The position numbers and the translations under genes are program-made. DNA of 64,000 nucleotides from JAPLDA01 sp043787975 (GTDB lineage: Bacteria > Bacteroidota > Bacteroidia > AKYH767-A > 2013-40CM-41-45), in assembly GCA_043787975.1 (NCBI GenBank), contig JAYVUK010000007.1, positions 1 to 64,000 of the forward strand, given 5' to 3'. The notes under the pieces are model-generated. The model was not told the DNA's origin and made no database searches. It was given only the letters and a program-made list of their open reading frames with translations. Below are positions 52,929-61,975 of this stretch, piece after piece (positions within the stretch are counted from its first letter, which is position 1; each line of letters opens with the position of its first letter).

Positions 52929-53900
52929 TTAATCAAACGACTGAGTTGCCTGGGATGAAATCTCTACCATTTTCGCATACTCCTCCGGTGTGAGATCGTT
53001 GTAGTAAAAATTAACGGGGTTGAGTGTGCTTCCATTCTTGCGCACTTCGTAATGCAAATGCGGACCGGTAGAACTTCCGGTACTTCCAACATAACCGATC
53101 AAATCTCCACGCATGATTTTTTGTCCGGGTTTCACGATAATCTTGCTCATGTGCCCATACACGGACTCATACCCATAGCTATGATTAATTGTAACATTAT
53201 TCCCAAGGCCTCTTCCATCAAACTCAACCTTCTCAATGACACCATTTCCGGTTGCATGAATCGGCGTGCCCACGGGCGCTGTAAAATCCATTCCGGCATG
53301 AAACTTTTCCGTTTTGTAGATCGGGTGAATTCGCCAGCCATAGCCACTTGCGACATGCTTCAAATCCTTATTTGCGACCGGTTGAATGGCAGGAATTGCA
53401 GCCAGCATGGCAGCTTTGTTTTTCACAAGATCAAACACTTCATCAAACGATTTTGACTGCACATACAGTTGTTTTGAAAGTTTATCCATGTGTTTGGTCA
53501 CATCAACAAGCAATTCGGCATTGTAAAAATCGGTGAGTTTCTTATAGCGATCCACTCCACCGTAACCGGCTTCGCGCACGGTTGAAGGAATCGGATCGGC
53601 TTCAAAGATGACACGGTAAATGGTATTGTCACGCTCCTGGATATCTCTCAAAACAGTTTCCACCTGGTCGGCACGTTGTTTTAAAATTTCAAGCTGCAAC
53701 GAGGTTTCCTCCAAATCCCTTTTCAACTGCTTTTCCTTTGGAGAATCGAAAAAATTATAAGCAATTAAAACGATCACTGAGGCAAATACCGTAGCCGCAG
53801 AAAGGAAACCGAATGCACGTAGGAGTTTCTTCTTCCAGTTGACAATTACCTTCTCGTATTTCAGCGAGTGAGTATTGAAATAGTATTTTACTTTAGGCAT
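52929..53900 (-). CDS. M23 family metallopeptidase, membrane anchored
   Basis: A 323-residue cell-wall endopeptidase. A 28-residue cytosolic N-terminus precedes one membrane span (about 30-50, FGFLSAATVFASVIVLIAYN), a coiled coil (about 54-92, QLKRDLEETSLQLEILKQRA) and a linker. The LytM/M23 domain (about 185-310) has complete zinc ligands: H201 and D205 in FHAGMDF and H283 in GPHLHYEV, with H250 in GHMS. It probably cuts peptidoglycan cross-links or activates another hydrolase in the periplasm. It diverges from alaS across about 200 bases. On the minus strand a promoter-like TTG (53938-53936), then 21 bases, then TACTTTAC precedes the start with one mismatch. Confidence 0.92.
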   Translation of the reverse strand: MPKVKYYFNTHSLKYEKVIVNWKKKLLRAFGFLSAATVFASVIVLIAYNFFDSPKEKQLKRDLEETSLQLEILKQRADQVETVLRDIQERDNTIYRVIFEADPIPSTVREAGYGGVDRYKKLTDFYNAELLVDVTKHMDKLSKQLYVQSKSFDEVFDLVKNKAAMLAAIPAIQPVANKDLKHVASGYGWRIHPIYKTEKFHAGMDFTAPVGTPIHATGNGVIEKVEFDGRGLGNNVTINHSYGYESVYGHMSKIIVKPGQKIMRGDLIGYVGSTGSSTGPHLHYEVRKNGSTLNPVNFYYNDLTPEEYAKMVEISSQATQSFD

Positions 53901-54101
53901 TCGTTGTAGTAAAGTATTTTGCTCTAAATTTGGCTGCCAAATTCAGCAGCGCGAATTTACTCAATCATCCCTTATCTCAAAGTTAAAGCATGTTAATAGC
54001 GAAAGTTATTTATTATTAAGCAATTACTAACAGTTTCTATTGAATAATTAACCGGCAATTTAAAATCAGAAATATCAAATCAGAAATACTCAACTATTGA
54101 A

Positions 54102-56792
54102 ATGACTTCATCCGAAATACGAAAAATTTTTCTTGATTTTTTTAAAAACAAAGAACACCAGATTGTTTCGTCTGCACCAATGGTTATCAAGAATGATCCG
54201 ACATTGATGTTTACCAATGCGGGAATGAATCAGTTCAAAGATATTTTTCTCGGCAATCAACCTGCAAAATATAAACGTGTTGCTGATACACAAAAGTGTT
54301 TGCGGGTTTCAGGAAAGCACAACGATCTCGAAGAAGTTGGTATTGACACCTATCACCACACGATGTTCGAGATGCTTGGCAACTGGAGCTTCGGAGATTA
54401 TTTTAAGAAGGAAGCGATTGCGTGGGCATGGGAATTACTGACTGATGTTTACAAACTTCCGAAAGACCGTTTGTACGTAACCGTTTTTGAAGGTGATGCA
54501 AAAGAGAAATTAGATTTCGACCAGGATGCTTATGATTTCTGGAAGAGGCACATTGCAGAAGACCGGATTCTGAAAGGAAATAAAAAGGACAATTTCTGGG
54601 AGATGGGTGAGCAAGGTCCGTGTGGTCCGTGTTCAGAAATTCATGTGGATTTACGAAGTGATGCTGAACGCAAAAAAGTGGATGGCAAAAGTTTAGTGAA
54701 TGCAAGTCACCCGCAGGTGATTGAAATCTGGAACAACGTGTTCATGGAATTCAATCGCAAAGCAGATGGTTCGCTGGAGCCCCTTCCTGCAAAACATGTG
54801 GATACGGGAATGGGCTTCGAACGTTTGTGTATGGCGTTGCAAGGCAAGACATCGAATTATGATACGGATGTTTTTCAGCCGATGATACAATACATTTCTA
54901 CACGTGCAGGAATAAAATACGGGGCGAATGAAAAGACAGACATTGCGATGCGCGTCATGTCTGATCACATTCGTGCGATTACCTGCGCGATTGCTGACGG
55001 ACAACTTCCTTCCAATAACAAAGCTGGTTATGTGATACGGAGAATTCTTCGCAGAGCTGTTCGCTATGGATTTACTTTTTTGAATTTCAAAGAACCATTT
55101 CTAAATAATCTTGTTCCGATTCTTGCCGAGCAATTTAAAGATGTGTTTCCTGAAATAAAAGCGCAGCAGGATTTTATCATCCGTGTAATCATGGAAGAAG
55201 AAAATTCATTTTTACGAACGCTCGAAACAGGAATTAAAAAGTTTGAAGAAAATAAATCAAAAAATATTTCGGGTGAATTTGCTTTCGAACTCTATGACAC
55301 ATTCGGTTTCCCGATTGACCTTACGCAACTCATGGCTCGTGAAAAAGGAGTGGATGTGGACATGGATGGATTTACTAAATGTCTTACTAAGCAAAAAGAA
55401 CGGTCGCGTGCAGCAGCTGTTGTAGATACGGAGGACTGGATTGTTTTGAAAGAAGAAGAAACATCCTTTGTCGGCTATGATGAACTGGAATGTGATTGTG
55501 AAATTACTAAGTACCGAAAAGTAAAAGCGAAAGGCAAAGAACAATTTCAATTGGTTCTTTCGCAAACTCCTTTCTATGCTGAAAGTGGTGGACAGGTTGG
55601 CGATACAGGTTTTTTAGAAGACGCAGGAGACAGTAGTAGTAAGCAGTCTGAGAAAACATTCATCACAGATACACAGAAGGAAAATAATCTCATCATTCAT
55701 TTTGCGGATAAATTACCAAAAGAGTTATCAGCAACTTTTCACGCCGCTGTAAACAAAGAGAGAAGAAGAATAATTACGAGCAATCACTCGGCAACGCATC
55801 TCATGCATTCTGCTTTGAAAAAAGTTTTGGGAACACATGTGAATCAGAAAGGTTCATTGGTGAATGATGAAGTGACGCGTTTCGACTTTTCACATTTTGC
55901 AAAAGTGACGGATGAAGAATTGGAAAAGATTGAACATCTCGTGAATGAAAAAGTGCGTGAGAATATTGCACTTGACGAACGGAGAAATGTTCCTATCAAA
56001 GAAGCACAGGAAATGGGAGCTACTGCATTGTTCGGTGAAAAGTACGGTGACTTTGTCCGTGTAATTACTTTCGATCCTAACTATTCACGCGAGTTGTGTG
56101 GAGGGACACATGTGAAATCTACAGGGCAAATTCAAAAATTCAAAATCATCTCTGAAAGTTCCGTTGCTGCAGGAGTACGAAGGGTTGAAGCAATTACAGG
56201 AGAGTTGGTTGGCAAATACAATGAAGAGCAAAACAAAAAATTTGCAGCCGCTGCAAATGCCTTGAAAGAAAAAATCGAATCGTTAAAAACCACGGTTGTC
56301 AATCTGTCTTCAAGAATTACAGACAGACCAGCCGGCGATTTGCAGAACGAATTACTTGCAACAGAAGCGTTGCAGCCACAAGAAGCGGCTCTGCAAAAGC
56401 TTATCGAGAAACTCACAAATGAAATTGGTCAGCGGGTTAAAGTTGATTTGCTGAAGAAAGTAAAGACTGTGAATGGAGTCAACCTGATCGCTGAGAAAAT
56501 TGATTTACCTTCTGCTGATGCAATCAAAAACATTTCCTTCGAATTGAAAAATCAATTGGAGAATCTTTTCTTTCTTGCGGGAGCTGAAATTGACGGCAAA
56601 GCACTTCTCTCATTGATCATCAGTGATAATCTAGTGGCTGAAAAAAAATTAGATGCAACTAAGATTATCCGTGAACTTGCAAAAGAAATCCAGGGTGGTG
56701 GTGGTGGACAAGCATTTTATGCGACAGCCGGAGGTAAGAATCCACAAGGTTTGCAGGCTGCGATTGATAAAGCGGCTGCTTTGGTTCTTTGA
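54102..56792 (+). CDS. alaS: Alanyl-tRNA synthetase
   Basis: An 896-residue cytosolic enzyme that charges tRNA-Ala. The catalytic domain starts at FLDFFKNKEHQIVSSAPMVI with NDPTLMFTNAGMNQFKDIFL; then VGIDTYHHTMFEMLGNWSFG and GMGFERLCMALQ. The editing domain zinc-binding motif HxxxH lies in SNHSATHLMHSA, and CxxxH in CGGTHVKSTG. The C-terminal domain ends GGGGGQAFYATAGGKNPQGL. Length is slightly above average because of a low-complexity segment near 505-540. Start ATG at 54102 gives the normal N-terminus. The leader has repeated aaatcagaaat words. It diverges from the M23 peptidase gene. Confidence 0.97.
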   Translation: MTSSEIRKIFLDFFKNKEHQIVSSAPMVIKNDPTLMFTNAGMNQFKDIFLGNQPAKYKRVADTQKCLRVSGKHNDLEEVGIDTYHHTMFEMLGNWSFGDYFKKEAIAWAWELLTDVYKLPKDRLYVTVFEGDAKEKLDFDQDAYDFWKRHIAEDRILKGNKKDNFWEMGEQGPCGPCSEIHVDLRSDAERKKVDGKSLVNASHPQVIEIWNNVFMEFNRKADGSLEPLPAKHVDTGMGFERLCMALQGKTSNYDTDVFQPMIQYISTRAGIKYGANEKTDIAMRVMSDHIRAITCAIADGQLPSNNKAGYVIRRILRRAVRYGFTFLNFKEPFLNNLVPILAEQFKDVFPEIKAQQDFIIRVIMEEENSFLRTLETGIKKFEENKSKNISGEFAFELYDTFGFPIDLTQLMAREKGVDVDMDGFTKCLTKQKERSRAAAVVDTEDWIVLKEEETSFVGYDELECDCEITKYRKVKAKGKEQFQLVLSQTPFYAESGGQVGDTGFLEDAGDSSSKQSEKTFITDTQKENNLIIHFADKLPKELSATFHAAVNKERRRIITSNHSATHLMHSALKKVLGTHVNQKGSLVNDEVTRFDFSHFAKVTDEELEKIEHLVNEKVRENIALDERRNVPIKEAQEMGATALFGEKYGDFVRVITFDPNYSRELCGGTHVKSTGQIQKFKIISESSVAAGVRRVEAITGELVGKYNEEQNKKFAAAANALKEKIESLKTTVVNLSSRITDRPAGDLQNELLATEALQPQEAALQKLIEKLTNEIGQRVKVDLLKKVKTVNGVNLIAEKIDLPSADAIKNISFELKNQLENLFFLAGAEIDGKALLSLIISDNLVAEKKLDATKIIRELAKEIQGGGGGQAFYATAGGKNPQGLQAAIDKAAALVL

Positions 56793-56873
56793 GGAATCAG
56801 GATTCGGGAGACAAGAATCAAGAATCAAGATAAGAATCTAACAACTTAACTTTGAACTAAGAATAATAAATTC

Positions 56874-57329
56874 ATGAGAAAAAATCTCTTGCAATCGGAA
56901 GTGAAAGAAGAAATCATTTCACGCATCAATAAATTAAGTGTTCAGTCAAAAAATGAATGGGGAAAAATGAACGTGAACCAGATGCTTTATCATACTGCAG
57001 CAGGATTAAAGATTGCTTATGGTGAAATCAAAACTGCCTCAAAAGGAAACTGGCTGACCAAACAAATGATGCGCTTCTTTATTTTAAAAACGGATATGCC
57101 GACACCGAAAGAAAAAGCGGAAACGTTTGCAGAAATAAATACAGTTACTTTGGGAATCAATCCTGCCGATTTTACTGCTGAACGTAACACATTGATTGAT
57201 CTCGTAAAAAATTTCCCTAAGAAAGAACTTCACCCAACAAGTTCGTTGCTTGGTAAAATGTCAAAAGAAAATTGGGCGCGACTGCATTACACACATTTGG
57301 ATCATCACCTGAAACAGTTTGGAGTCTGA
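56874..57329 (+). CDS. DinB-like/DUF1569 family protein
   Basis: A 151-residue soluble helical protein of the DinB/YfiT four-helix-bundle type. Putative metal-binding His residues are in NVNQMLYHTAAGLKIAYGE and near the end in ARLHYTHLDHHLKQFGV; three His from these two helices form the usual site. The middle carries FAEINTVTLGINPADFTAER, and SSLLGKMSKENWARLHYTH is close to DUF1569 proteins. Some relatives use bacillithiol or other thiol cofactors, but no function can be assigned. It follows alaS by 81 bases; the leader has repeats of caagaat and aagaatc. It converges on carA via a palindrome. Confidence 0.85.
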   Translation: MRKNLLQSEVKEEIISRINKLSVQSKNEWGKMNVNQMLYHTAAGLKIAYGEIKTASKGNWLTKQMMRFFILKTDMPTPKEKAETFAEINTVTLGINPADFTAERNTLIDLVKNFPKKELHPTSSLLGKMSKENWARLHYTHLDHHLKQFGV

Positions 57330-57332
57330 CGC

Positions 57333-57384
57333 TTCGACTTCGCTCAGCGTGAAATCAACGGATGTCATGTTGAGCGAAGTCGAA
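57333..57384. repeat. 14-base perfect inverted repeat between converging genes
   Basis: Arms 57333-57346 (ttcgacttcgctca) and 57371-57384 (tgagcgaagtcgaa) flank a 24-base loop and lie between the stops of the DUF1569 gene and carA. The arm text is related to the 62-base repeat at 21.4 kb. It may act as a bidirectional terminator. Confidence 0.75.
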
Positions 57385-57387
57385 ACA

Positions 57388-58503
57388 TTAATGTTCAACC
57401 ATGACCTTACTCATACTCTCGATGAAATCATCGAACAAGTAAGACGCGTCATGCGGACCGGGAGCTGCTTCAGGATGATACTGAACAGAAAAAGCTACTT
57501 TATCTTTCACACGTATTCCTTCCAACGTTCCATCATTTAAGTTGACATGTGTGATTTCAACTTTGTCGGATTTTTTTACTTCCTCTTCGTTCACAGAAAA
57601 ACCGTGATTCTGAGAAGTGATTTCGCATTTTCCAGTGATCAGATTCTTTACAGGATGATTCATTCCGCGATGTCCGTGATGCATTTTGTACGTTCCGATA
57701 TCACACGCTTCAGCCAGCAATTGCTGACCGAGACAAATACCAAACAACGGAATGTTATCATTCAGAATTTCCTTCACTGTCTTCACAACTTCAGGCATGG
57801 CAGCAGGATCGCCGGGACCGTTACTTAACAACACACCATCAGGATTCCATTTTTTCAATTCACGAAAGGAAGTGCTTGCCGGAAATACCTGGACATAACA
57901 ATCGCGTTTATTGAGATTGCGGATAATATTTTTCTTCACTCCGAAATCCATCACAGCAACTTTGTATTGAGCATTTGGATTACCAACAAAGTATGCTTGC
58001 TTTGTTGTCACTTTCGATGAAAGCTCCAACCCTTCCATAGAAGGTACTTTCGACAGTTCTATTTTCAGTTTTTCAACATCCAATATCTCCGAAGAGACAA
58101 TGGCATTCATAGCACCTTTGCTGCGAATGTGACGAACCAAAGCTCGAGTATCCACATCGCTGATGGCAACAATATTCTGAGATTTAAAATATTCTTCGAT
58201 AGACGAAATCGCCGACTTACGTGAATACCCTTCGTTGAAAGAGCGGCAAATTAATCCGGAAATTTTAATCGAATCACTTTCCGTTTCCTCCACATGAATT
58301 CCATAGTTACCAATGTGAACATGCGTTGCAACCAGCAACTGTCCGAAATACGAAGGATCAGTAAAAATTTCCTGATAGCCTGACATACCGGTATTGAAAC
58401 AGATTTCACCGGTTGTAGTACCTATTGCTCCGGCAGCATGGCCGTGAAAAACGGTTCCGTCCTGTAATAAAAGTATGGCTGGCTTTTTTGGAGAGTATTT
58501 CAT
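57388..58503 (-). CDS. carA: Carbamoyl-phosphate synthase small subunit
   Basis: A 371-residue glutamine amidotransferase subunit that feeds ammonia to CarB for carbamoyl phosphate, used in pyrimidine and arginine synthesis. N-terminal CPSase small-subunit domain (about 5-150) with GEICFNTGMSGYQEIFTDPS; the class I amidotransferase domain (about 180-365) has nucleophile C257 in GICLGQQ, and H343 and E345 in QYHPEAA. Length is normal. carB is not adjacent, which differs from the usual carAB order but is frequent in Bacteroidota. Start ATG at 58503. The dihydroorotase homologue at 35-36 kb shares the pathway. Confidence 0.97.
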   Translation of the reverse strand: MKYSPKKPAILLLQDGTVFHGHAAGAIGTTTGEICFNTGMSGYQEIFTDPSYFGQLLVATHVHIGNYGIHVEETESDSIKISGLICRSFNEGYSRKSAISSIEEYFKSQNIVAISDVDTRALVRHIRSKGAMNAIVSSEILDVEKLKIELSKVPSMEGLELSSKVTTKQAYFVGNPNAQYKVAVMDFGVKKNIIRNLNKRDCYVQVFPASTSFRELKKWNPDGVLLSNGPGDPAAMPEVVKTVKEILNDNIPLFGICLGQQLLAEACDIGTYKMHHGHRGMNHPVKNLITGKCEITSQNHGFSVNEEEVKKSDKVEITHVNLNDGTLEGIRVKDKVAFSVQYHPEAAPGPHDASYLFDDFIESMSKVMVEH

Positions 58504-58578
58504 GGAATTATTGATGGCGAATTTAAGAAAATTTATTTGTTAAGTATTAAGAACCTGTTTAATATTATTGAAGAAAAA

Positions 58579-58640
58579 AGCCGCAGATTCGCAGATGAAA
58601 AAGGATTATTTCCATTTTAATAATCTGCGAATCTGCGGCT
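58579..58640. repeat. Dispersed palindromic repeat, copy 1
   Basis: Arms 58579-58596 (agccgcagattcgcagat) and 58623-58640 are perfect 18-base reverse complements, with a 26-base AT-rich loop. The same arm sequence occurs again at 61888-61945. It lies in the spacer between divergent carA and the uvrD-like helicase gene, so it is not simply a terminator. Confidence 0.85.
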
Positions 58641-58714
58641 AATTTTTGAAATATAAATGAGGAAACTAAAACTGAATCCCTTACTTTTACGCAGGAAATT
58701 TTTCCGACCCTTTG

Positions 58715-61042
58715 ATGAATCCCAATTATCTTTCTGATTTAAATGATGCTCAAAAGCAGGCTGTGCTTCAGTCTGACGGGCCTGTGATGATTATTGCCGG
58801 AGCCGGTTCAGGAAAAACACGCGTGCTTACGTATCGTATTGCTCACCTGCTTCAGAATAATGTGGATGCATTCAATATCCTTGCTCTCACGTTCACAAAT
58901 AAGGCAGCAAAGTCGATGCGTGAGCGTATTGAAAAACTCACCGGCAGTGAAGCGCGTAATTTATGGATGGGAACTTTTCACGCTGTGTTTGCCAAGATCC
59001 TTCGCATTGAAGCGGAGAAATTAGGGTATCCTTCCAACTTTGCAATCTATGATACGGACGATACGAAAAGTTTGATGCGCGACATTCTCCGCGAACAAAA
59101 CCTGGATGACAAAGTCTACAAACCAGATATTGTACTGAATCGCATTTCGGCTGCAAAAAATAATTTGTATTCATGGGCTGAATACCAGGCGAACACTGAT
59201 TTTCTGAATGACGACATCACCAGCGGAAAACCTAAGTTGGGAAAGCTTTTCGAATTGTATTCTAAACGCTGCTTCAAGGCATCGGGAATGGATTTCGATG
59301 ATCTGCTTTATAACATGTACGTGCTTCTCAGCAAGCACCCGGAAACATTGCACAAGTACCAGCACAAGTTCAAATACATTTTGGTGGACGAGTTCCAGGA
59401 TACGAACTATGCACAATACATGATCCTCAAAAAACTGGCTGCTGCGTATGAAAACATTTGTGTCGTAGGCGATGATGCACAATCCATCTACGCTTTCCGC
59501 GGAGCGAACATTCAGAATATTTTAAATTTCGAAAAAGATTATCCTGATCTGAAAGTTTTCAAGCTCGAACAGAATTACAGGTCCACAAAAAATATTGTGA
59601 GTGCTGCCAACAGCATCATCGTTCACAATAAAAATCAACTGAAGAAAGATGTGTGGACGCATAACGATCATGGTGAGAAAATTCAGTTGATGCGTGCGCT
59701 GAGTGACAACGAAGAAGGAAACATGGTCGCCAACTCCATCTTCGAAACAAAACTGAACAGGCAATGGCACAATAAAAATTTCGCCATCCTATATCGTACA
59801 AATGCACAATCGCGTGCGATGGAAGAAGCGCTGAGAAAAAAGAACATCGGTTACCGGATTTACGGCGGCCTGTCTTTTTATAAGCGAAAAGAAATTAAAG
59901 ATATCATTGCTTATTTCCGGTTGACAATCAATCCTCATGATGAGGAAGCATTGAAACGTGTGATCAATGTTCCGGCACGAGGAATTGGTAAAACGACCAT
60001 TGAGAAACTGACTATAACGGCTGCAGAACACGACAAAAGCATTTGGGATATCATTGAAGATTCTTCTCAGAATCACGCAGGTTTCAACAGCGGAACGCAA
60101 ACTCGTATCAGTGAATTTGTGACGATGATCAAAAGTTTCGCTGTGAAACTGAATAAAGATAACGCGTATGATCTCGCCAGTCACATCGCAACCTCAACAG
60201 GATTGTTGCGTGAATTGTATTCAGACAAAACACCGGAAGGGTTGAGCCGTTACGAAAACGTACAGGAATTGTTGAACGGTGTAAAGGAATTTACTGACAC
60301 AGGACGAAGTATCACACCAAAAGGTGATGAAGATTATTTTGATGAGACAAAAGAATTCCGCACACTTGATATGTTCATGCAGGACATTGCCTTACTCACC
60401 GATGCTGACGATGAAAATAAAGATGACAACGATACGGTTTCGCTGATGACGATTCATGCAGCGAAAGGATTGGAGTTTCCTGCCGTGTATGTTGTCGGGC
60501 TGGAAGAGAATCTTTTTCCTTCTCAACTCTCCATGAACTCACGTGAAGACCTCGAAGAAGAACGAAGACTATTTTATGTAGCCGTTACACGCGCTGCATC
60601 GAAACTTTCCATCTCGTACGCTGTGAGTCGTTATCGTTGGGGAAACCTGATCAACTGTGAGCCAAGCCGTTTCTTAGACGAGATCGCTCCGGAATTTATT
60701 GAAGAAACCACATTCCGGAAAAATAAAAACAGTGATTTTGTTTTTGATGAGAAGCCGTTGGAGCGATGGAATTCAAAGCCTCTTTCAACAAAACAATCAC
60801 CGGCATTCAAAGCTCCGGCTCACCTTAAGAAAATCAATTCGTCCGAAGTTCAGAATTTTGCCGGTGATGATACGAGTGAAATACAAACCGGTATGGAAGT
60901 GGAACATCAACGTTTCGGAGTTGGGAAAGTATTGCTCGTTGAAGGCAAGTTCCCTGATCTGAAAGCAACCATTTTCTTCCAGGGAATCGGCCAGAAACAG
61001 TTGCTGCTGAAGTTCGCGAGGTTGAAGATTATCTCAACATAG
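58715..61042 (+). CDS. UvrD/PcrA/Rep-type DNA helicase
   Basis: A 775-residue superfamily 1A DNA helicase. The frame is open from a TTG at 58712, but ATG at 58715 (MNPNYLSDLNDAQKQAVLQS) is the natural start. Walker A GAGSGKT at 29-35, GTFHAVFAKILR, motif II ILVDEFQDTN, motif III VVGDDAQSIYAFRGA, motif IV QNYRST, motif V TIHAAKGLEF and motif VI FYVAVTRAASKL are all present. The C-terminal 60 residues (GMEVEHQRFGVGKVLLVEGK) form the Tudor-like domain seen in PcrA and UvrD. It probably works in nucleotide excision repair and removal of stalled RNA polymerase. The UvrD and PcrA names cannot be separated by sequence alone. Confidence 0.95.
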   Translation: MNPNYLSDLNDAQKQAVLQSDGPVMIIAGAGSGKTRVLTYRIAHLLQNNVDAFNILALTFTNKAAKSMRERIEKLTGSEARNLWMGTFHAVFAKILRIEAEKLGYPSNFAIYDTDDTKSLMRDILREQNLDDKVYKPDIVLNRISAAKNNLYSWAEYQANTDFLNDDITSGKPKLGKLFELYSKRCFKASGMDFDDLLYNMYVLLSKHPETLHKYQHKFKYILVDEFQDTNYAQYMILKKLAAAYENICVVGDDAQSIYAFRGANIQNILNFEKDYPDLKVFKLEQNYRSTKNIVSAANSIIVHNKNQLKKDVWTHNDHGEKIQLMRALSDNEEGNMVANSIFETKLNRQWHNKNFAILYRTNAQSRAMEEALRKKNIGYRIYGGLSFYKRKEIKDIIAYFRLTINPHDEEALKRVINVPARGIGKTTIEKLTITAAEHDKSIWDIIEDSSQNHAGFNSGTQTRISEFVTMIKSFAVKLNKDNAYDLASHIATSTGLLRELYSDKTPEGLSRYENVQELLNGVKEFTDTGRSITPKGDEDYFDETKEFRTLDMFMQDIALLTDADDENKDDNDTVSLMTIHAAKGLEFPAVYVVGLEENLFPSQLSMNSREDLEEERRLFYVAVTRAASKLSISYAVSRYRWGNLINCEPSRFLDEIAPEFIEETTFRKNKNSDFVFDEKPLERWNSKPLSTKQSPAFKAPAHLKKINSSEVQNFAGDDTSEIQTGMEVEHQRFGVGKVLLVEGKFPDLKATIFFQGIGQKQLLLKFARLKIIST

Positions 61043-61111
61043 AAGTTGGAAGTTAGAGATTGGAAAAATGAGTCCAATACTCCAGGTTCTAACCTCTAAC
61101 TTCCAACTTCT
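61041..61111. repeat. 18-base perfect inverted repeat after helicase gene
   Basis: Arms 61041-61058 (agaagttggaagttagag) and 61094-61111 are exact reverse complements with a 35-base loop. The left arm overlaps the stop codon of the helicase gene. The word ctaacttccaacttc also occurs in the lpdA leader near 25.46 kb. Confidence 0.8.
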
Positions 61112-61174
61112 ATCTTCATAACTCTCATTCTTCCAAATTTCCCTATCTTCGGCTAAATTTTTTCCAGCACATAT

Positions 61175-61843
61175 ATGACTAAGAAAATTCCAAGACCTGA
61201 AATAATGGAGTACAATTCAGGCCGCAACCACATGGTAATCCCTGAATATGGGCGCAACATCCAAAAGATGATTGAGCACGTTGTAACCATTGAAGACCGC
61301 GAAGAAAGAAATCGCGCTGCACGAGCCATTGTGGCTGTAATGGGTTATCTAAACCCTCAATACAATAACATTATTGATTTCAAACATAAACTGTGGGATC
61401 ATCTTTTTATCATTTCCAATTTCAAACTGGATGTGGATTCGCCCTACCCTATTCCTCCGAAAGAAACATTAAAAGTAAAACCGCAAAAGATTGCTTACCC
61501 TGCGACAAAAATCCGTTATAAGTACTATGGCAAAACGATTGAGCAACTGATTAAGAAAATCGGGGAAATGGAAGACGGGCCGAACAAGGACCAGGTCACT
61601 CAGAACCTCGCCAATTTTATGAAGATGTCGTACCTTACCTGGAACAAAGATACCGTAGATGATTCTACTATCATTGACCATCTCGAAGAACTGTCGGAAG
61701 GAAAAGTAAAACTGCAGGAAACTGTTCGCCTCAATCACACTGCGGAAATCCTTGCTATGACTGCTGTAAAAAGGACAGCAGCACATACCAGTTCAAGAAA
61801 CTCAGGAGGAAAAGGAAGACAGCAGAAGAGAAGAAAAAAATAA
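61175..61843 (+). CDS. DUF4290 domain protein
   Basis: A 222-residue soluble protein of the Bacteroidota DUF4290 family: PEIMEYNSGRNHMVIPEYGR, then NIQKMIEHVVTIEDREERNR, AARAIVAVMGYLNPQYNNI and DFKHKLWDHLFIISNFKLDV. Residues 1-190 are helical; the C-terminal 30 residues are basic and Ser/Gly-rich (HTSSRNSGGKGRQQKRRKK), suggesting nucleic-acid contact. The function of the family is unknown. It follows the helicase gene on the same strand. Confidence 0.9.
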   Translation: MTKKIPRPEIMEYNSGRNHMVIPEYGRNIQKMIEHVVTIEDREERNRAARAIVAVMGYLNPQYNNIIDFKHKLWDHLFIISNFKLDVDSPYPIPPKETLKVKPQKIAYPATKIRYKYYGKTIEQLIKKIGEMEDGPNKDQVTQNLANFMKMSYLTWNKDTVDDSTIIDHLEELSEGKVKLQETVRLNHTAEILAMTAVKRTAAHTSSRNSGGKGRQQKRRKK

Positions 61844-61887
61844 TTCGAAATTTCTGGAAGGAATTAATTTTCATGGCAAAAGATGAT

Positions 61888-61945
61888 AGCCGCAGATTCG
61901 CAGATTTTATTTTTTTTCCTAAAAAAAATCTGCGAATCTGCGGCT
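61888..61945. repeat. Dispersed palindromic repeat, copy 2
   Basis: Arms 61888-61908 and 61925-61945 are 21-base reverse complements that contain the same agccgcagattcgcagat sequence as the copy at 58579, with a 16-base loop. It sits between the converging DUF4290 and aminotransferase genes. Confidence 0.85.
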
Positions 61946-61975
61946 TACTTTTTTTTGACAATCTTTATTATGATA

